Assembly: GCA_016710075.1 (NCBI GenBank)
Contig: JADJLO010000032.1
Coordinates: forward strand, 1 to 9,809
Length of the DNA: 9,809 bases
From: Acidobacteriota bacterium
GTDB taxonomy: Bacteria > Acidobacteriota > Blastocatellia > RBC074
Direction: 5' to 3'
Shown: positions 1 to 6,776 of the stretch, one piece after another
How positions within the stretch are numbered: the stretch's first letter is position 1
Layout: every line of letters begins with the position of its first letter
Made by a program: the position numbers and the translations under genes
Notes under the pieces: model-generated
The model's input: the letters and a program-made list of their open reading frames with translations, nothing else
What the model was told of the DNA's origin: nothing
The model's database searches: none

Positions 1-765
1 TTGGCTTACCGGCACGCGTGGATTCGAGTAGACATGAGGTGACGAGGCTCACAGCAGATAAAGAAAGGCATAGGTCGCTGCCGCCATAGCGGTGGCGCAT
101 CCAGCCCGCAGCGGCGCAGACGAGTCCGCTGACTCCGCCCTGCATCGCAGAACGACATCAGGCTTTCTTCCCATTGGCGTGATGATTCTTCAATAACTCT
201 TGAATAACCGTGCCATGATGAGTTTCGGGATCTCTTCGTAGCCTTCATATGAAGTATCCGATATGATCTGCCAGCCGAATCTGGAAGCATCTTCGACAGC
301 CTGCCTGACGGCCTCGCTGTAGATGCCGTCTGAGACGATCACTTCGGCGCCCTCTGATTTGATGGCCTCGATTCGCCAACTGACGGCATCGTGAGGGACG
401 TAAACTCGGGCTTTGAGGCCGAGCGTTCCGGCCACTCTGGCAACAGCGCGTCCGTGATTTCCAGATGTAGCGCAAACCAGAGTCGAGCTGCGATCGATCC
501 GGCCCATCTCAAACAACCGGCTGACCGCATACATCACACCCATAACTTTGAATGCGGGAAGCCCGAATCGCGACGATTCATCCTTGACCAGCAGTTCTCC
601 AATGCCGAGTCGGGAGGCGAGATCAGGCAACCAATGAAGCGTCGTCGATTCGATCTCAGGGTGAGAATCATAATAAGAATTTACGTTCTGATATTCCGCC
701 GTATCAAATAGACCGCGACTGCCGCCTTGCCGAGCTTGAGGATTACCCAGAAACAGATTGCTCAT
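1..765 (-). CDS. Diaminopropionate ammonia-lyase, N-terminal half, frameshifted and cut by window edge
   Basis: This is a PLP-dependent fold-type II lyase that converts 2,3-diaminopropionate to pyruvate and ammonia in the cytoplasm (DpaL/YgeX family, about 400 aa). The intact part is 191 aa. It shows the substrate/PLP region KDESSRFGLPAFKVMG with the Schiff-base lysine at K73, the phosphate-binding SGNHGR loop at 101-106, and the family block YEGYEEIPKLIM near 185. The frame stops at 190, but the family sequence goes on in other frames: HGYSRVIEE just after position 212, then QGGVSGLVCAAAGW, then FFICCEP, then LLESTRAGKP up to the edge. That needs at least four indels between about 35 and 212. 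The start is ATG at 763-765 with AAGG about 7 nt upstream. It lies downstream of the lactate dehydrogenase on the same strand. I am sure of the family. Whether the breaks are biological or sequencing errors cannot be decided here. Confidence 0.85.
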
Positions 766-804
766 ATACTGACCTTAGCCAAACCAACCCTTCTCTCATT
801 TCAC

Positions 805-842
805 TATGTTTCGTTTTTTTTGCGTATTTCGTAATCTTCTTC
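805..842 (+). repeat. T-rich nonamer tract (TTTCGT units), copy 1
   Basis: The hexamer TTTCGT occurs at 809-814 and again at 827-832, exactly two 9-nt periods apart, with a degenerate unit between. The tract ends in TTTCGTAATCTT (827-838), a 12-mer also found at 8684-8695. It fills the gap between the end of the lactate dehydrogenase and the start of the ammonia-lyase. Read along those minus-strand genes it appears as ACGAAA. No coding function is evident. Confidence 0.6.
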
Positions 843-860
843 CTCAATCCCCTGAATCAA

Positions 861-1988
861 TCACGCTGCGGTCAATCGATCAGCGTTGGAGACGCCGAAG
901 CAAAGCCATGGTGATCTCCATTTCGCGCTTCATTATTTTGAGGACGTCGCTGACGCCATTCTCGCCTTCGGCCGCAAGCGCATAGACCCAGGCTTTGCCG
1001 ATCGAGCATCTTTCGCACCGAGTGCCATGGCTGACGACATCCTGTCCGCTGCGGATGCCGCCGTCCATCAGGACTTCGAGGCGGTCGCCGACGGCATCGA
1101 CAATGCGCGGCAGGACGGAGATTGTCGACGGAGCGCTATCGAGCTGCCGGCCGCCATGATTGGAGATGATGATGGCCTGGGCGCCGATATCGGCTGCGCG
1201 GCGGGCGTCTTCTGAATCGAGTACTCCTTTGATGACGATCGGCCCGGTCCAGTTATCACGAATCCATTCCATGTCACGCCAGGTGACGCTCGGGTCGAAC
1301 TGGCCATCGACCCATTGCTTGAATTGCCCGAGATTGCGGGCATCAGCCACGGCATCTTTGAGATTGCCGAAGATGAGCGGAGCCGCCGATGGCGACATTC
1401 TTGATCCATCGAGGATGTCGCATTATCTGCCAGGTCGTCGCAAGCCTGGCCGCCAATGGGCGTCTGCGGCCAGACCATTGCGAACGTCACGGTAACGTGC
1501 TCCAAGCACCGCAAGATCCACGGTAAAGACCAGCGCGGAACATCCGACTCCCTGGGCGCGTTGCAGCAGCTCTCTGACGAAACCGCGATCGCGCATCATG
1601 TACAGCTGAAACCAGAATGGAGCCGATGTCGCCTGTTTCACTTCTTCAAGTGAACAGATAGAGACGGTGGAGAGGCAGAAAGGCACGCCGGCTTTTTCAG
1701 CCGCCCGTGCAGCCAGGACTTCACCACGTCCTGCAAACAGTCCGCAAAATCCGATGGGAGCCAGTATTAACGGAATCTTGAGCCTTTGCCCGAGCACCGT
1801 CGCTCCGGTGTCGAGTTGCGAGACATCCCGCAAAACCCTCTGCCGAAACCTCAGCTTCTGAATATCTGAATGATTTTCTCTGAGCGTGATCTCTTCATAG
1901 GCTCCGCCATCGAGTAGATCGAAGAACTGGCGCGGCAACCGCCGCCGGGCGAGTATGCGGTAATCTTCACACATGCAGGTACGAGCAT
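861..1988 (-). CDS. lldD: FMN-dependent L-lactate / alpha-hydroxy-acid dehydrogenase, multiply frameshifted
   Basis: This flavoenzyme oxidises L-lactate (or a related 2-hydroxy acid) to the keto acid, using FMN. It has a TIM-barrel fold and is usually membrane-associated. Visible in order: RRRLPRQFFDLLDGGAYEE (N-terminus), LILAPIGFCGLFAGRGE (FMN phosphate region), FQLYMMRDRG, FTVDL, HPRWIKNVAIGG, FGNL, VIKGVLDSEDA (FMN lysine), ISNHGGRQLD (catalytic His and substrate Arg), DGGIRSGQDV and IGKAWVYAL. The longest open pieces are 1423-1974 and 880-1398, but conserved blocks fall in other frames. Indels are inferred near 1973, 1430, 1388, 1030, 1010 and 895. I place the start at ATG 1986-1988, which has AGGAG 7 nt upstream, and the true stop at 861, because FGVSNADRLTAA reads like the family C-terminus. 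Lactate versus glycolate or mandelate specificity is not resolved. Confidence 0.85.
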
Positions 1989-2109
1989 TTTTTCTCCTGA
2001 TCCCGTATTGCCAGGAATTACTCTTTGTGGGAAAGTTTCTGAAATCGCTGTCAGATACTGGATGTAGTAAAAATTAAACCGGCGGGAATTACAAGGTTTC
2101 AGAAGAAGA
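1989..2109. promoter_or_regulatory. Divergent intergenic region between lldD and the acyltransferase
   Basis: These 121 bp separate two divergently transcribed genes and must hold the start signals for both. AGGAG at 1994-1998 (read on minus) serves the dehydrogenase, and the purine run AGAAGAAGA at 2101-2109 serves the acyltransferase. An AT-rich stretch around 2065-2080 could hold a -10 box, but I see no convincing -35/-10 pair or operator palindrome. Confidence 0.4.
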
Positions 2110-2712
2110 ATGATGACCAGAACCATATTCGAAACACCGGCAGTGCGCACGTTTGCAAAGTGGTTGATCGGAATCAGTTTCAAACTCAGCGGCTGGCGCT
2201 TGAAGGCTCAAAACCGGGCATCGACAAATGGGTCGCCATCGGAGCTCATCACACTTTCGGGATGGGATTTTCCGCTCATGCTGGCAGTGGCTTTCGGATT
2301 CGACATCAACGTTCGCTGGATGGGAAAAGACAGCCTCTTTCGATGGCCGTGGGGGCTTTTCAGATACTGCGGCGGAGTTCCAGTGGATCGATCAAAAAAA
2401 CAGAACCTGGTCGAGCAATCCATCGAACAGTTAAAAACTCACGACAGGTTCGTCATCGCCATCGCCCCCGAAGGAACGCGTAAAAAATCGACCCATTGGA
2501 AGACGGGCTTCTATCGCATCGCCCTCGGAGCGGGCGTTCCCCTAAATATGGCCTTCCTGGATTATGAGAGAAAGGTTGCAGGCCTTGGGCCGGTACTCAT
2601 GCCTTCAGGGGATATCGACGCCGACTTCGAGAAGATCCGCGCTTTTTATTCCACAGTCACCGCGAAATATCCTGACCAGGTGGGCGAGATCGTCACCTCG
2701 CCAAAGCAATAA
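2110..2712 (+). CDS. PlsC-family 1-acylglycerol-3-phosphate acyltransferase-like protein
   Basis: This is a 200-aa member of the short lysophospholipid acyltransferase family (PF01553 type), which transfers an acyl chain to a glycerophosphate-like acceptor at the inner membrane. The EGTR motif is at about residues 120-123, followed by KTGFYRIALGAGVPL, and FRYCGGVPVDRS matches the motif II region. As read, the catalytic HX4D motif is missing its histidine (ITLSGWD). In the +1 frame, however, the stretch 2199-2254 reads LEGSKPGIDKWVAIGAHHT, so two compensating indels (about 2198 and the TTT at 2255-2257) would restore HHTSGWD, a proper HX4D. The reading frame is open overall but about 20 residues are scrambled. 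Two ATGs (2110, 2113) follow a purine-rich ribosome site and either may be used. It is divergent from lldD and convergent with the small secreted protein. The acyl acceptor is unknown. Confidence 0.82.
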   Translation: MMTRTIFETPAVRTFAKWLIGISFKLSGWRLKAQNRASTNGSPSELITLSGWDFPLMLAVAFGFDINVRWMGKDSLFRWPWGLFRYCGGVPVDRSKKQNLVEQSIEQLKTHDRFVIAIAPEGTRKKSTHWKTGFYRIALGAGVPLNMAFLDYERKVAGLGPVLMPSGDIDADFEKIRAFYSTVTAKYPDQVGEIVTSPKQ

Positions 2713-2721
2713 ACAGCCGAT

Positions 2722-2755
2722 GGGGCCGGAGGAGATTTTATCCTCATCCGGCCCC
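2722..2755. terminator. GC-rich hairpin between converging genes (probable bidirectional terminator)
   Basis: The arms GGGGCCGGA (2722-2730) and TCCGGCCCC (2747-2755) pair perfectly over 9 bp around an AT-rich loop. The hairpin begins 10 nt after the acyltransferase stop and lies 44 nt beyond the stop of the converging minus-strand gene. No clear T-run follows on either side, so termination is inferred from position and stem strength. Confidence 0.6.
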
Positions 2756-2798
2756 GCGATAATAAAGTCACCGATAAAACTACTTCACGCCCGGTTCG

Positions 2799-3283
2799 TC
2801 AATTGTCAGACTCAGGACCTTGCCTTTTGACGACTCCCTCACCCGTCACAACAATCGTTATTTCGTTGAGCGGTTCAAAGGCCATCGTCCGCGCATTGAG
2901 CGCCAGATTCTGCCTGAAATCTATGATCGTCACCACGGGCGAAGTGACGGCTCCGTCAACGACAATTCCATATCGAATCGTATTCGATCGTGATTCATAA
3001 AAAGATTTCACATTAGCGGATGAAGCTGGAGCCGCGGGAGCAAATCCCAATGTGTATGTTCCTGCCGTCAGATTGCCGAGGCTGAAATCGCCTTGGCTGT
3101 CGGTTGTATAAGTCATCAGTTGACCGCCAGGCTTTTTCTTTATGCTGACATCGACGATGTGACGCCCTTCATCATCAGTGTTTGGGCGTGGCCATCCATC
3201 GATGAGACGGAGAGAATAATGAATGCGATAAAAGACAGCGTTAAGAGTGCGGGCAACGATTTTGCAGATTTCCTGTTCAACAT
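2799..3283 (-). CDS. Small secreted protein with carboxypeptidase-regulatory-like domain, one frameshift
   Basis: The start at 3281-3283 is chosen because the strong ribosome site GGAGGAG sits just upstream of that ATG; an upstream in-frame ATG at 3346 lacks one. The N-terminus is a signal peptide: positive MLNRKSAK, a hydrophobic core LLTLSFIAFIILSV, and a likely cleavage near GHAQ. That frame stops at 3140. The second part continues in another frame through DDEGRHIVDVSIKKKPGGQL and then TTDSQGDFSLGNLTAGTYTL, the signature of CarboxypepD_reg/CnaB-like beta-sandwich domains (a Ser/Thr-rich strand, a G-D-F-x-L-x-N-L turn, and G-x-Y-x-L). One indel near 3180 joins the two parts into a protein of about 160 aa. 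Such domains usually bind or scaffold at the cell surface. No catalytic motif is visible and the role is unknown. Confidence 0.65.
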
Positions 3284-3413
3284 AGGCTCCTCCGGGTTTG
3301 GGGTCTGTAATGTTCGAGGGCGACCATCAATCGTCCTCATTCCCATAAGCGGGAGGAACAGGAAATCCGTATCATCCGGGAGAGAAAAAAGTTTTAAAGA
3401 ACGGGAGCGCAGG

Positions 3414-3452
3414 CGAGTTGGAGCGCAAGTGTCTCACTTGCGCTCCAACTCG
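3414..3452. repeat. Perfect long palindromic repeat (18-bp arms, 3-nt loop)
   Basis: Arm CGAGTTGGAGCGCAAGTG (3414-3431) is the exact reverse complement of 3435-3452, with loop TCT. It lies between the stop of the GH109-like gene and the start of the secreted-protein gene. The length and perfection exceed a normal terminator and no T-run follows. The style resembles REP-like dispersed palindromes in soil bacteria. It could stop transcription or stabilise a transcript end. Confidence 0.75.
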
Positions 3453-3490
3453 TAAGGCCATGGCTGACCACAAACTCCGTCAGTATCACA

Positions 3491-3525
3491 AACTTTAAAC
3501 TTTAAACTTTGTACTTTAAACTTTC
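3491..3525. repeat. Heptamer tandem repeat (AACTTTA units), copy 1
   Basis: Five consecutive 7-nt units match AACTTTA with few changes: the first two are exact (3491-3504), and the third to fifth each differ by one or two bases. The array ends 3 nt before the stop codon of the GH109-like gene. A related array is at 8771-8798. It is intergenic and non-coding as far as I can see. Confidence 0.75.
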
Positions 3526-3528
3526 TCC

Positions 3529-4849
3529 CTACCCTCTGATAAAGTTCGGGAATTTGACGGGCATGCTGCCCCTTGCGACCGACATTTCGCTCAATTGAGC
3601 GGGGGCGCTCCAGGCGGCGGCATCGTAGACGTCCATGTCGGGGGCGAGGCCTTCGCGGATGCACTGGATCAGCCTGTAGCACATGATGAAGTCCATGCCG
3701 CCGTGGCCGCCGTTTTTTCGGGCAAGCTCGCCCACCTGTTTCCAGAGCGGATGTTCGTATTTATCCTTGTAGCCGTCGAGAGTTGCCCATTTCTCTCCAC
3801 CCTTCTGGCCCTCAACGTAGATGCGCGCGGGGTAGTCGGTGAAGATGCCCTTCGTTCCCTGAATCTGATTGATGCGATCGTATGGGCGGGGGCTTGTGAT
3901 ATTGTGCTGCAGCATGATTGTGCGGCCTTTTGCCGTCCGTATGAGGCTGGTGTTGACGTCGCCGCAGACGTATTTTTCCTTCCATTTCGGGTCATCTTTC
4001 GGGACCTTCGCGGCGCGCCACTCATCGAGGCCGAGCGAAGGCGAACTCCTGGAGACCGCCGTAATCGAACCTGTCGTTTCGGTTGATGTCAGGTAAGCCA
4101 CCGGGCCCAGGCCATGAGTCGGATAGAGATTGCCGTTGCGTTTCTGATGGGGAAAGCGTCTCCACAGGCCCTCGCCCTCGTTCGAGAAGAGCAGTTCCCT
4201 CAAGTCATGATCGTATGCGCATTCAGCGTGCAGCAGGTCTCCGAGTAGGCCTTCGCGAACCATGTTCAGTACCATCATCTCGCTCGAGCCGTAGCAGCAA
4301 TTCTCCATGATCATGCAGTGGCGCTGCGTCTTTTCCGAAGTGTTGACGATATCCCAGCACTCCTTGAGTGTGTTTACCGCCGGGACTTCGACGCCGCAAT
4401 GCTTTCCATTGTTCATGGCTGCAATAGCCATCGGAGCGTGCCAGTCCCACGGAGTGGCGATGTAGATGAAGTCTATGTCGTCGCGCTTGCAGAGATTCTC
4501 GAAATCACGATCGTTTTTGAAATATGCGGCGGGAGTCTTCTTCCCTGCCTTCTCGACATACTTCTGCGCCCGTTCGGTCTTCTCCCTGACGACATCGCAG
4601 ACGGCGACGACCTCGACATTATCGACCGCCAGAAATTCGCGCATGACGCCTGTGCCCCGGCCTCCGACGCCGATGATCCCAAGGCGGACTGTGTCCCGCT
4701 TCTCCAAACTTCATTCCTCGGACGCTGCGACCGGCCGGCGCAGCCGATACAGCCTCCTCTGACAGCCCGGCAAGTCCCATGCCTGCGCCGGCAACCGCAG
4801 CCGACTTCAACAAATCACGACGCGTGAGGTTCTTATTTTCCCGTTTCAT
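3529..4849 (-). CDS. Tat-exported GH109-like NAD-dependent protein (Gfo/Idh/MocA fold)
   Basis: Exported Gfo/Idh/MocA-fold protein most like GH109 alpha-N-acetylgalactosaminidases, which hydrolyse glycosides through NAD-dependent transient oxidation. The start at ATG 4847-4849 has GGAG 7 nt upstream and gives a Tat signal: LTRRDLLKS, a hydrophobic AAVAGAGMGLAGL, and cleavage near VSAAPAG. An indel near 4709 shifts the frame; the body then runs 392 codons from TTG 4707. It shows Rossmann loop GIIGVGGRGTG, then NGNLYPTHGLGPV (with the Tyr and His of the family active site), SSPSLGLDEWRAAKVPKDDP, IMLQHNITSPRPY and GGHGGMDFIMCYRLI. Between about 4056 and 4091 the frame is scrambled: the alternative frame reads DINRNDRFDYGG, a GH109 hallmark, so two compensating indels lie there. 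It is downstream of the symporter and separated from it by the IS. An oxidoreductase of the same superfamily is the alternative, but the motifs favour GH109. Confidence 0.85.
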
Positions 4850-4861
4850 AACTATTCTCCA

Positions 4862-4880
4862 GAAGAGAGAATACGAAACA
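4862..4880 (-). repeat. Short TTTCGTATTCTCTC leader element upstream of the GH109-like gene
   Basis: Read on the minus strand, this 5' leader contains TGTTTCGTATTCTCTCTT just before the ribosome site. The same 18-mer ends the tract upstream of the symporter (8549-8566). The two leaders therefore share their last repeat unit directly upstream of their start regions. Confidence 0.5.
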
Positions 4881-4930
4881 TTTTGAAATATGTAACTCGG
4901 AATTATCTGTTGAAATAACCCCATGACAAT

Positions 4931-4995
4931 TTTCGTCTGTTTCGTTTATTTCGTCTGTTTCGTATTCTTGTATTTACTCGTATTCTTGTATTTAT
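4931..4995 (+). repeat. T-rich nonamer/18-mer tract interrupted by the IS, copy 2
   Basis: Four 9-nt units begin with TTTCGT at 4931, 4940, 4949 and 4958. They pass into an 18-nt repeat, CGTATTCTTGTATTTA, at 4961-4976 and 4979-4994. The inverted copy at 8554-8591 matches the first 37 or so bases with one difference. The tract appears to continue beyond the IS from 6705. Confidence 0.75.
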
Positions 4996-5017
4996 CTCTC
5001 TTTGCGAAAAGAATACT

Positions 5018-5052
5018 CCATCCATAGCCGCCATCTTGGGCGGCTTGGGTGG
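5018..5052. other. IS left-end subterminal hairpin
   Basis: CCATCCA pairs with TGGGTGG (one G-T), and AGCCGCC pairs with GGCGGCT, around the loop ATCTTG. One unpaired T at 5025 gives the bulged stem that TnpA recognises in IS200/IS605 ends. AAAG and GAAT lie just 5' of it (5008-5014) and are candidates for the left guide sequence. Confidence 0.7.
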
Positions 5053-5065
5053 TGATGAATTTTCG

Positions 5066-5087
5066 CATCGGGCGACTTAGCCCGATG
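5066..5087. other. Hairpin at the 3' end of tnpA
   Basis: CATCGGGC (5066-5073) and GCCCGATG (5080-5087) form a perfect 8-bp stem, with the tnpA stop codon at 5077-5079 inside the loop. It may end tnpA transcription or limit its translation. Confidence 0.5.
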
Positions 5088-5499
5088 GATCGTCTTTAGC
5101 TTGATTTTCAATGTAACGCTTGATGACCTCCAACGGAGCGCCGCCACAGGTCAGAACACAGTAAGAGCGATGCCAGAAAACAGGCTCCCAATATGTCTTC
5201 CGAATCTCCACGCTGAAATCCCTGCGGATCAGCCTGGAGGAAACCGTCTTGAGGTTGTTGACCAGCTTGCTCAGTTCGATGACCGGCGTTGCCGCAAACA
5301 ACAAGTGAACGTGATCCTGTTCGCCGTTGAATTCGATCAAGCCGCACTCCCATTTGCCAAGCGTGTCTTCAAATATCTCGCGCAACCGCTTCATCATCGC
5401 CGGACTGATTACCTTGCGGCGGTATTTGGTAACGAGAACCAAGCGATACTGAAGCGAGTAAGCGCAGTGATTGAGAGTCGAAAGGGATTGTTTTGCCAT
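5077..5499 (-). CDS. tnpA: IS200/IS605 Y1 transposase TnpA
   Basis: The 140-aa product is full length for this family of small HUH single-strand transposases, which act as dimers to cut and rejoin transposon ends. The HUH motif is DHVHLL with H63 and H65, and the catalytic tyrosine is Y129 in VIKRYIENQ. The conserved FWHRSYCVLTCGGAP block (108-122) precedes it. The start MAKQSLSTLNHCAYSLQYRLVLVTK is typical of the family, although no strong ribosome site is visible. It is transcribed away from tnpB with only 15 nt between the two start codons, so the two promoters must overlap. This is one of the few genes here without an evident indel, so the enzyme is probably functional. Confidence 0.93.
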   Translation of the reverse strand: MAKQSLSTLNHCAYSLQYRLVLVTKYRRKVISPAMMKRLREIFEDTLGKWECGLIEFNGEQDHVHLLFAATPVIELSKLVNNLKTVSSRLIRRDFSVEIRKTYWEPVFWHRSYCVLTCGGAPLEVIKRYIENQAKDDPSG

Positions 5500-5514
5500 A
5501 ATGAACTAAGTATA

Positions 5515-6690
5515 ATGCCGGGAGTGAAAGCATACAAGTTCAAGTTAAAAACCAATCCCGCCTTTGAGCAAGCCTGCGTTTTCACGCTCGATACTTGCCG
5601 TGAACTCTATAACGCCAGCCTTCAAGAGCGCCGGGACGCCTATCAAATCAATCACGTCTCGCTCAACTACAATTCCCAATCGGCGCAGCTTCCCGGCATC
5701 AAAGCCCTCCCGCCCGGACGTTGCCGCCGTCTACAGTCAGGTGCTTCAAGACGTTCTGCGCCGCTCTCCAGAAGGCGTTCGACAACTTCTTTCGCCGCGT
5801 CAAGGCAGGTCAAAAAACCGGGCTACCCAAGATTCAAGGGCAAGGCGTTCTTTGATTCTTTTGTCTATCCTCAGAGCGGTTTCAGTCTCGAAGGCGACAA
5901 ACTGCACCTGAGCAAGATCGGCTCTTGCCGTGTCCGTCTATCCCGTCCGATTGAAGGAGGGATCAAAACCTGTACAATCAAACGAGAAGCCGATGGCTGG
6001 TATGTCGTGTTTGCCGTTGAATGCAATCAATCCCGCTTCATCCCGAAGACCGGGAAGGCGGCGGGGATAGACCTCGGGATAGAGTGCTTTGCCGCCGTCT
6101 CCAATGGCGAGCGAGTTGAAAACCCGAAACATTACCGCGCCGCCGAAAGTGAACTCAAGAGAGCACAGCGCACCGTTGCGCGCCGAAAGAACAAGCGCAG
6201 CAACCGACGCCGGAAGGCAATCAATATTCTGGCGAGGAAGCACCTGCATATCAAAAGGCAGCGTGCCGACTTTCACCACAAGACGGCGCTTGATGTGATT
6301 CGGCGTTACGATCACATCACCATCGAAGATTTAAACGTGTGCGGGATGGTCAGGAATCACCATCTCGCCAAAAGCATCAGTGACGCGGGCTGGAACCAAT
6401 TCGCCAGGATCCTCACAAGCAAAGCTGCGAATGCTGGCCGTGAAGTGATTCTGGTGAACCCAGCCTATACGTCGCAAGACTGCTCCCAGTGCGGCAGTCG
6501 CGTGCGCAAGTCTCTTGCGGTAAGAGAGCACCGTTGCATCAACTGCGGTTTTGTTGCGCATCGTGATCATAATGCCGCCATTAACATTCAAAAGCGTGGG
6601 CAAAAGCGCGGGGCACGTGCTTCGGGGATGGGCTACGAAGCCCGTGTGAACCGAGAAGAATCCCCCACTATAGCCGGTCATCCGGTTTAG
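5515..6690 (+). CDS. tnpB: TnpB RNA-guided nuclease (IS605 OrfB), scrambled internally
   Basis: TnpB is the compact ancestor-like relative of Cas12: a RuvC nuclease guided by an RNA from the element's right end. The start ATG 5515-5517 gives MPGVKAYKFKLKTNPAFEQA, the family N-terminus; the open frame upstream is only antisense of tnpA. RuvC acids are visible as D186 (AAGIDLGIECF), E271 (ITIEDLNV) and D351 (AHRDHNAAINI). A zinc ribbon is formed by C323, C326, C341 and C344. Between about 5706 and 5815 the protein looks wrong. Family sequence RPDVAAVYSQVLQDVLRR is in one alternative frame and LQKAFDNFFRRVKAGQK in the other, before KPGYPRFKGK returns to the main frame. Three indels summing to three bases fit this. 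The stop codon lies inside the right-end hairpin. All catalytic residues are intact. Confidence 0.92.
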   Translation: MPGVKAYKFKLKTNPAFEQACVFTLDTCRELYNASLQERRDAYQINHVSLNYNSQSAQLPGIKALPPGRCRRLQSGASRRSAPLSRRRSTTSFAASRQVKKPGYPRFKGKAFFDSFVYPQSGFSLEGDKLHLSKIGSCRVRLSRPIEGGIKTCTIKREADGWYVVFAVECNQSRFIPKTGKAAGIDLGIECFAAVSNGERVENPKHYRAAESELKRAQRTVARRKNKRSNRRRKAINILARKHLHIKRQRADFHHKTALDVIRRYDHITIEDLNVCGMVRNHHLAKSISDAGWNQFARILTSKAANAGREVILVNPAYTSQDCSQCGSRVRKSLAVREHRCINCGFVAHRDHNAAINIQKRGQKRGARASGMGYEARVNREESPTIAGHPV

Positions 6691-6724
6691 TGGGGAGGTG
6701 TCAATCGTGTTCCTGTTTTCTTCG
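6590..6724 (+). ncRNA. Probable reRNA/omegaRNA of the IS with adjacent guide
   Basis: In IS605-type elements the guide RNA is processed from the tnpB 3' end and right end, and its guide is the flanking DNA. Visible here are a small hairpin GGGCTACGAAGCCC (about 6630-6643) and the terminal stem CCCCACTA/TAGTGGGG (6663-6670 with 6688-6695) enclosing an inner CCGG/CCGG. The 3' scaffold tail GAGGTGTCAA ends at 6704. The guide would begin at 6705 as TCGTGTTCCTGTTTTCTTCG. The 5' limit is a guess, and the RNA overlaps the end of tnpB. Confidence 0.6.
6663..6695. other. IS right-end subterminal hairpin
   Basis: The 8-bp stem CCCCACTA/TAGTGGGG has an inner CCGG-TCAT-CCGG stem-loop. GAAT (6658-6661) lies at its foot and TCAA (6701-6704) lies 5 nt past its 3' foot extension. 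The arrangement is the standard right end for TnpA binding and also the last structured part of the reRNA scaffold. Confidence 0.7.
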
Positions 6725-6735
6725 CCTCTGTTATC
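6705..6735 (+). repeat. Right remnant of the T-rich tract beyond the IS
   Basis: TCGTGTTCCTGTTTTC (6705-6720) matches TCGTATTCTTGTATTT (4978-4993) at 12 of 16 positions, in phase with the 18-nt repeat once the IS is removed. It doubles as the guide sequence of the IS reRNA and may encode the displaced C-terminal tail of the symporter. Confidence 0.5.
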
Positions 6736-6776
6736 CCAGAGTTTATTGACTACATTGATAAGGGCGAGACCGCTGA

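Larger units (their letters stand above)
4996..6704. mobile_element. IS200/IS605-family element with divergent tnpA and tnpB
   Basis: This is a single-strand-transposing element of about 1.7 kb with a Y1 tyrosine transposase (tnpA, minus), an RNA-guided nuclease gene (tnpB, plus), an imperfect left hairpin (5018-5052) and a right hairpin (6663-6695). The right end is set by TCAA (6701-6704), 9 nt after the right hairpin. GAAT (6658-6661) immediately precedes that hairpin, matching the guide/cleavage pairing (GAAT with TCAA) known from IS608-type elements. The left end is placed after TTTAT (4991-4995), 22 nt before the left hairpin. Joining 4995 to 6705 continues the 18-nt host repeat in phase. 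As expected for this family there are no terminal inverted repeats and no target duplication. The right end is firmer than the left. Confidence 0.8.

Noticed and set aside
1068..1514. 148-aa open frame on minus
   Set aside because: It is an alternative frame of lldD. A short part carries true lldD sequence because of indels, but it is not a separate gene.
3434..3682. 82-aa open frame ending in KFKVQSLKFKV-like residues
   Set aside because: It is a translation of the heptamer repeats plus a shifted GH109 end, not a gene.
3595..4086. 163-aa open frame on plus
   Set aside because: Antisense shadow of the GH109-like gene, without a ribosome site or recognisable domain.
4318..4827. 169-aa open frame on plus
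   Set aside because: It lies wholly antisense to the GH109-like gene and shows no family motif; a GC-driven shadow.
4931..4995. CRISPR array
   Set aside because: The 9/18-nt periodic tract has no spacers or repeats of CRISPR length, and no cas genes are present.
5101..5514. N-terminal extension of tnpB (open frame of 529 aa)
   Set aside because: The extra codons are antisense to tnpA. TnpB family similarity begins at MPGVKAYKFKLK (5515).
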